This document shows, piece by piece, positions 47,439 to 56,400 of a stretch of DNA of 64,000 bases. The stretch comes from Heliocidaris tuberculata (Eukaryota; Echinodermata; Echinoidea; Camarodonta; Echinometridae). The notes under the pieces were generated by a model. That model was not told where the DNA came from, made no database searches, and saw nothing but the letters and a program-made list of their open reading frames with translations. The DNA lies in the NCBI GenBank assembly GCA_025618425.1, contig CM046836.1, positions 25,564,258 to 25,628,257 of the forward strand, in the 5' to 3' direction. The position numbers and the translations under genes are program-made. How positions within the stretch are numbered: position 1 is the first letter of the stretch; each line of letters opens with the position of its first letter.

Positions 47439-50400
47439 CTATCATACAACAAAATATAGAATATAAATAATCAAATTTCAAGCTAAACTTTATGTTTCTA
47501 AGAGAAAAAAAAATCAGCTAATGTTTTCAAGCAGTTTGTGATACGGGACGATCCTCAATATTTCATTATGTATCAGGGCCCCTTTGCATAAAACTTACCA
47601 TGAACTTTGCTATCAATGGTAACTCCCATTGAAACCTTGATTTCGATTGGCTGTTGAGTGATGTTACCATGGTAGTTACCAATGATAGCAGAGTTACCAC
47701 GGTAAGTTTTATGCAACGGGGCCCTGATACATAATGAAATATTGAGGATTTGTTTTATCTCAAAGAAAGGGCATTTGAAACATATGCGAATGCATGTTTT
47801 GTTTTTTTTACTGTTCTAATTTAACTTTCTTCAGTCAAGTTTGTGACTAGTATGTATTCTGTAAGATTATAAAATGCTGATGTACAACGATTGCATATGT
47901 TTTGACGAGAAAGAGGAGGCCTAAATGCTCAGTGGGAGAGCAGCGGTAAGCAGGATGTTCTGGGTTCGGAACAGAGCTGATGCCCTGGTTCCCTTTGGTA
48001 AGGTATTTAATCATCAATTATCAAGTCCCTCGGATAGGACATAGGTTCCCCATGTTGCTTACCTACATGCAACTATTTGATTTGTTAGCAGTCACGATAA
48101 ATAAATCATCTAAATTAAACTATGTCGTGGCATCGACACTACAAAGTAAGCTGAGAAAAGAAAATATATTGACAATAAGACTAGTACCACGGAATAATGC
48201 TATAAATAAAGAAGAGGGAATAGTCATGCCCTTTCTTCGAAATAAAGTGAATCCTCAATTTGTCATAGTGCTGATCATGGGAATACCTAATGGGAAAGTC
48301 TCAATTGAATCACACGTGTAGAAAGCGTGCAAGGAAAGGGAAGAGAAGAACCTAGGTGATCGAATGACAAAAAGGCCGAAATTATCCGCCTCTTCTTTCC
48401 ATAAAAAGCAAACGTTTGGAGCATTATTGAGCCGTGTGTTCATGGTGTTACCTATCCCGTTTGATTATCACGAAGAAATGAGCGAGGACAGATTGACATG
48501 AACATTCGTTCGGAGGTTTGGCGGGAAATGTTCAATAAAGTACACTTTATCACCCAACCATCGCATCGAAGTACCACAATATGATGGAGGGCCTGTCGTT
48601 TGAATCATATATCAGGATAATATGGCACAGCTGCCGTTCAGTTTACGTGGCTCATAGGCGTACTGAGGGGGGGGGGGTGTTTTGGGTGTTTTAGGTGTTC
48701 AACCCCCACCCCCCCCCCCGCCCCTTTAGGTGTTAAAGGCACCCCCAAAATTCTGACCTTTTTTGTGCTTGCTTGTCAGAGAATTTTGGAGTAAAAAGAC
48801 GCCCCCCCCCCTTTAAAAAATGCTGGGTACGCCACTGACGTGGCTTATGTATCAATTTCACACTTCCAGTGGGCTGGAATGTTATCCGAATAGGTGTATC
48901 ATTATTATCAATTTATTACGATCAATATGATTTCTATATCACACGAATGCCTGTCAAGAGGCACAGGGGCGTAAATATTAGGTGCAGCTGTTCAAGGGTA
49001 CCAACCCTGCTCAATTTTGTTTCCGGCAAATCAATTCAACCTCCTACTGTAAGGTGTGTGAGGGGGGTTGGGGAGGGGGGGGGGGGTTAACCCTTTTTAA
49101 AATATCTTTCGTCAAATCACTCCCACTCGGACACTCTATAAGGTGTGCTGGTTGACGGGTTGGTGGAGATAACGCCCCTACGCAAAATGCTCATTGTTGA
49201 CATAAGTTTCCCCCCCCCCCCTTTCTTTATTTATCATCAAGGCAAAAATGAATGTTTATCTATCGGCAGATGATCACCAATATCATCTATCCCCAAGCAG
49301 ATAAAAATGCCACATGCTCTAGCGACGCCCCCAAAGGGGCGACTTGGCGTTGGACCACAAAAGAACCGAAATGTTCTGGTGCCTTATGGCTAGGACTGTC
49401 TGATCTAATGTGACACCTGTTGGTGAGGGATTAGGTTTTAAAGTCTAGTGGTTGTGACGGTGTCCACTTTGCATCATCAAGAGTGATCACATGATTCACC
49501 CATTAGTCACGTACGGCTGGTTGGCCAACTTTTCCACAAACCTCTGCACGATCAATTCATTAGATTACGTTGGTCCGATGCCACGAGGGACTTTGGAGCG
49601 ACAATATCCAACGTCTCTCTCCATTTTTGTCTTTATATTTGATGGGTAAATGTGATGCATTGTCCCAAGCAATGGCAAACGTGTGTCCCATCCATTTTTT
49701 AATGCATAGAGACATCGGATAACTGTCATTTTGAATTCCCAAGTGGACTTTGAGATAAAGAATTGTGGGGGATATGAAAAAAATGAAAACAAAGTTATTC
49801 GACAGTTACCAGATGTGCTATTGCATTTCTGATGCAATTGTGATGCATTGTACCGAACAGGCGCAAACGTGCCTTTACTTCATACCCCCTTTAAATGTGG
49901 TTTGACCCGAATCAATCGCAAGTCCTCCAAAATTACAAATTATAATGGTCTATTTCTCACCTACTCACAGGATATGCGATTGATGCTCAGCTTAACTGAA
50001 TCAAAACTATGGGATTTTTTTTTTTACCTTCTATCTTTGCCATTGGTATACTTGGACGTGACTTCGGCTTTCTGTCGGTTAAAACTTCGGAATTTCATGG
50101 CATTGTGAAATGCTTTCACCCATTGGTCCTGTTCGTAGGCACTGTCGGTTAACTGGAAAAAGAAAACAAATGATAACAGTTTATTTATCTAGTTTTCATA
50201 TCTGAGCCTCGTCTTATATAAATTGACTCGTATCGATAGCAACTTATTAATTCTAACTGTGTACTTAAGATATAAGAGGTTGTGAATCAATTTGGATTAA
50301 TCGCAGCACTTTATAAGACAGGGCACTGATGTTATTTACACGATGGAACCAGTGGTGTATCCAGGATTTTTAAAAGGGGGGGGGGGGCGGAGCACAAATG

Positions 50401-53400
50401 CAGGGCTGTCAACTTTAGGGAACTGCCTAGAGGGAGATTCGTATTTTTTTCTTCTCGCCAGCCCTCCAGAAGTCGCTCGGGGGGGGGGGGGGGTATGATT
50501 TTATGGGGTCCAGTTTTCCTCCATAAGGAGGTGCCGTGGTCCAGTGGTTTAAGGCGCTTGACTGGAGATGCGAGGATCGGGCGTTCGATCCCCGGCACGG
50601 CACTCATGCCCTTGAGCAAGGCATTTTTTTTTCTACATTGCTCTATATCGTACATCAAATAAATGAAGTGCTATAGGCATATTGATACCAGCGTGTGCAT
50701 GTGTGTAAAAAAAATATCTCAGACAAGCAACAACAACAAAAAAAAGGGTTATCAGTTCTGGAAGGGGGGCACAATTTTGGGGGTCAAAAGTTGTCAAGGG
50801 GCAGTCTGCCCCCTGCCCCCTAGGCTACGCTAGTGGATGGCACATTTTCATTAGCAGAGTTGGTCTTTCATGAAACCCTGTTCCTTTATATCATAGCAAA
50901 TATATCGCAAAACATTCATATCCGTCATGTCCGTATTTTATATGAGGTTATTGATATTTCTTTTAAAAATCAGAAATAGTAATTTTTGCCAAAACTTTCT
51001 AGAGCATCATGACGGGGAAAGTAACGAATCCACCTTCATGATTGGGGTTAAATACATTAAACGTATTTAAACGCTTTATATAGGATTCACAGTTACATCT
51101 GGAATTATTGGGGGCAACTGTCACCGCCCCCTCCCTCATAATGGAACTTATTAGTTACTTCCAATTTGTATTTCTTTCTTTGATTTCCACATTATAACAT
51201 AATGCATTCGAGGAATTTTTTCCCACTCGATACCCATTACCTTACATGGGTAGAGAGCGGCAAAATGTAGATTAATGTCTTTCCAAAGGACGTTAGTGCT
51301 GTGGGGATGATACTCACGAATACATGTGTCTTCTGCAGGGTGATGATCTCGAACGGATAATGCTTGTGGCTGTTCGTATGTTGTTTCTTCACCGTCTGTA
51401 CATCTACGAGAGGGAGGACATCCATACATTCCTGCTGTCATGGTAACAAGAAAATATTTCAAATGAAAAAAAAAACAACAAAAAGACTGCATTTGCTATC
51501 TCCGTGTAGCAGATTCTTATGACTAATACCATGAATATTGTTTGGTGGAACAATGATGACAACTAGGGGAGATTGGGAAATTGAAAACAGGGTCTTTTTG
51601 GCAGCATCCTGATTTGAAAATATGATTTTGTTTTAAATTGTCGGATAAAAAAGCTACTTAATCTCTATCAATTCCATCGAACATTAAATGACCGATGAAA
51701 TCGGACTTAAATCCTGCTTTATGCGGACATCGATGGATTTTTCAGGACTAAGGAATACGTTGTTAAAAACTGAAGTAGAAAATGATATTCGACTCTTCTA
51801 CATGCAGCGTCTACAAAAGGGGAATGCTCGTGGAAGGGGTGTGGTGTTGGGGGGGGGTGGGCACTCTAAAACTAAAGAATACTAAATGAACATTATGATT
51901 TATCTTAACAGGTTTAAACTGGTCGAAGAGTGACACATTTTTCAAAATATTGTCGCTAGATCAAATATAAATTAGGGATGCATCCAAAATTGGTTGAAAT
52001 ACCATCATGATTGTAAAAAATCTGTCATTGCTCGGCTCTTTATCAAAATATTAATTCAATGATTAAGTTTTTTAGAATCGGCATTATATATACAAAATAT
52101 CAATTACAAACATTTCTTATGGGGTTGAATCAATAACACGGATTAATCATATTATGATAAATCAAAAATGTTGACTTTACGTGGAAATTAAGAGGGATAT
52201 TGAGAGAGGAATATGTATCAGCGCGACAACACCCCCTGTAACATCAACTTTCCCAGTCATATTTTCTTCCTGTTGGATCTCTAAAGATGAAAATATTTCT
52301 AGGGATAAATCATACATGGAGGACTGACAAAGATCAATGTGGAATAACTTGGATGAACCCCTGCGGATATTTTGGACAAGTTCGCAGTGCTTTTAATCAA
52401 TTTGGTGGTGATTAATGGTCATGGCTGAACGTTTCTATGGCAACCAGGCATTAATCATAGGAAAGGTTATTTATGTGAAAAGGAGCCCAAGTTCATTCCT
52501 AAATAAGGCATGATTTTTATTCCCCTCAATACTATTCACAATCTAATTTGCAAATGATCGCCTCTGTTTTGGAATATCTCTATATACGTTTTGTTCGGGA
52601 CAGCCTCGACTAATATTTCAAATTCTCCATCATCCCCTCCCACTGCCTTCCTCTCACCCTCTCTCTCTCTCTCCCTTTTCTTCTCTCTCTCTCTCTCTCT
52701 TTCATTTTATACATGCATGTCCATATTCAAAAAAACTATTCATTTTGAAACAAATACATAGGCCCAGATGATAAATAAGAATCCAACCAAACAAGACGAT
52801 CAAATATCGTATACCATTACATTTATACATTTCCTTATTTAAAAAAAAAAATCACATATTGAAAAATGTCCATACTGCAAATAACACAAACTGGGGCCTC
52901 TTGCATAAAAAGTTGCGATTAAACGCAACTCAAAAAATTAAACGCAACTTGCTTTTCAACCAATCAGAATCGCGTATTTGGGACTTGCGTTTAATTTTTT
53001 GAGTTGCGATTAATCGCAACTTTTTATGCAAGAGGGCCCTAGTCTTTTATTTGTTGTACTATATCAGAAATATATATTATCTTGGTGACAGGTTTAAGAC
53101 CGTTTTATCTTGTGCGTTAAACGATTTCCTACGATGGATGCATATATTCAAAGATATGAGGCATAAAAATGCGTCACTGATAAGGCCTTGAACCGCGGGA
53201 TCATTATCTAGGCCAATAACAAGGTTACGATAATGTTTGCTAAACATGGACGACAAAATATATTTACATTTCTTTTGTTTACAGTTACAACATACGAAGA
53301 CAATATACCACTTTATTTAGAAAACTGCACGTTAAGCTAATGTATATTCAGAATTCAGATATCAATTTTCGTTCAAGTTCCGTGTACCGTAAATGACATT

Positions 53401-56400
53401 TCTTATTGTTTTTTTTAAATATTGGATTAAAAATGTGAATGCGTTTATCAGTTAATGTCCTTTCCCAATTTACGATTAATCATTTTTTGTTCTTCATTTA
53501 AACAGATTGCGTATAAACAATGGTTTGTAAATTCAAATTCAAAAATATGATTTTCAAAAACTTTTTAATTTTACGCAGGGCCAGTATGAAAAACAACCTA
53601 AAAGTTCGATGTCTCATCCTGTCGAAGCGTTTGGTTAAAAGTAGATAAAAAGGATAAATGAAATGTAACGGAACAACAGAAAACGCTGAATGACATTCTA
53701 CCTGTTCTTCCAACATAAACCACAAAGACAATAGTCTCTCGAGGGAAAATATAAACAGAACTCATCATTTCCAATTTGAATCTATAACTACGAAGCCATA
53801 CTTTATACAACCGAAGCATGCCAAGGGGCGCAGCGTGGGCCAGGCAATTAAGGGGGCACTGGTGTCGCGGGGGGGGGGGGGAGGGGTGGGTGGGGGCTGG
53901 GATGGTTTTGGAAGGTGCCGTCTCCTTTTCACGATGTCTGTCCCCTTCCTTTCTATTTTTTCTTTTCTCGATTCGCCATACGATGAGGGGGCGGCACGTG
54001 TCCCCCTGTAGCTGTGGCACTGATACAACCAATCATGTTATAATAATTGTTTGGTAAGCTCGCAAGATATTTTCAGATGTATTTTCAATCCAAAAATCTG
54101 TGACTCCAAAGGAACCCCCCCCCCCGAATCCGCCTCGTGGCTACCTGTGTAACCCTTTCCTTTCATTATTTTTTCAACATCTATCAAAAAGATAGCATCT
54201 TTGAGAATTAAAATTATACTTACATCGCTTCTTCTTGCATCGTCTTCTGATTTGAATGTTATGAAGGCATCTTGGTTGAGACAAAACCATCGCTTCTTTA
54301 CACTCTGAAATTGGATGAAATAGATGGATAGAAATGATAAAACATGATCAGTGTACCTGCATGGCATTTGAGTTCCGTTCACCGTAACTCGAAAAATTCA
54401 TAACATTGAATACATTATAAAAATGTTTAAAGTCTTGATTTATGAATATGTCTGTCAGAGTCATGAAAATGGGCAAGTTAAAAAAAAAAATCGCTTTAGA
54501 ATGTTGAGCAAACGAGAAATTCAGGGGATTTTTCGTATACAAAACGCAGTTAAAAATGGTAATGATAATACCCTTCACATTTTTCGGGGGAGGGGGGGGG
54601 ATGGGGTTCCTTGGAAATGAATATGATCGAGTGAAAATTATAGTTCGAGTTGTAAGTTATTTTACAGTATGTCTATATCCTTTTAATGTTATTACAAACT
54701 CGGTTGGCATGGCAAGTTGGGTTTTCTCAGCGTAAAATGGCTATTGTAATACTAGTAGGCAGCGTAGGTCGGCGTCGGTCGGAACCTTCCACCACTCGAA
54801 ATTTCCGACCGGCACTCAATGCAATATCACACCCGTCCGCCCGGCACTAATTTCCCCACTGACAAAGAAAAAATACTACAATTTTGACCTACGAACATGC
54901 AACTGTGGTTTAAGAGAGTAATTTGACAGCACTCACAGCAGGTATATGTACAAAGTAAACCAAATACTAGTACAGTAGTTACAATGCTTAATGCTGCAGC
55001 TACAGTACAGTGTGTACTGTGTAGATACATGATATTTTTACTGTTTAACTATAACTTATAAGCCCTGAAAACTGACTAGTTTTTGTCCCCCTGAACCCCC
55101 GTGGCAAGGTTTCGGGCGATAAAATTTCCACCACTAAAAAGTCTCTGGTGACAACCCTGCTAGTAGGTGAGGAACACACAGCTGTTAGAAGGGCATTAGC
55201 AGGCCTGGGAATGCCTGCAGTGTTAACGGCTAACGTCCTTCTGCTGGGACCCGAACGCGTTGTCATTATTGTTAATCCTTTTACAGCGAAGTAGTAATCA
55301 ACGATATGACGTGACTACCATATTGAGAACATAAATATATTTCTGCCAATTTCTATCGCATTCAAGTAAATAATAGAATGAAATTTAAGGAGAAAAAAAA
55401 AAGAAAAGAAAAGAAAAGAAAAGAATGAGAGAAAGAAAAGAAGAAGAACAACAAAAGCAACAGGCTAACAATAGTCCTTAAAATTAGCTTCATATACTAA
55501 TACGCAATATTGATATACAAGGGTAAAGGTTATTATAATAGCGAAAAGCTAATCCCCTAGTAATCCTTAAAGTAAACCAAGTAACGAGGTGCTTCACGAG
55601 CATGAGTAGACAGTGGCGCAAATCCATTTTGAACTTCGGGGGGGGGGGGGGGGAACCACATGATTTAACTTTTGTACCTGTCCGAAATATCTGAAAAAAA
55701 TTCTGACTCCCCCCCCCCCAAAAAAAAAAAAAAAAAAAAAAAAAATGTTATCAAATTTTGGGTCTAGTTTTCCTCCAAAATTCTCTGACAAGCAAAAAAA
55801 AAAAAAGTTATCGCATTCTTTTGGCTCAAGTTTTCCTCCAAAATTCTCTGACAAGCAAAAAAAAAAAGAAAAAGAAAATAAAAAGGTTATTCAAAAAGGT
55901 GGGGGGGGGGGGGACATTCGCCTATCTTCAAAAAGGTGTGGGAGGGGGACATGTCCCCCTGTCCCCCTGGATTTGCGCCCATGTGAGTAGATGAATAATA
56001 NNNNNNNNNNNNNNNNNNNNNNNNNNNNNNNNNNNNNNNNNNNNNNNNNNNNNNNNNNNNNNNNNNNNNNNNNNNNNNNNNNNNNNNNNNNNNNNNNNNN
56101 NNNNNNNNNNNNNNNNNNNNNNNNNNNNNNNNNNNNNNNNNNNNNNNNNNNNNNNNNNNNNNNNNNNNNNNNNNNNNNNNNNNNNNNNNNNNNNNNNNNN
56201 NNNNNNNNNNNNNNNNNNNNNNNNNNNNNNNNNNNNNNNNNNNNNNNNNNNNNNNNNNNNNNNNNNNNNNNNNNNNNNNNNNNNNNNNNNNNNNNNNNNN
56301 NNNNNNNNNNNNNNNNNNNNNNNNNNNNNNNNNNNNNNNNNNNNNNNNNNNNNNNNNNNNNNNNNNNNNNNNNNNNNNNNNNNNNNNNNNNNNNNNNNNN

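Noticed and set aside
50526..50600. Working tRNA gene (Ser- or Leu-like)
   Set aside because: The acceptor pair is perfect, but the T stem is mismatched, the long variable arm is missing, and SINE body sequence follows directly.
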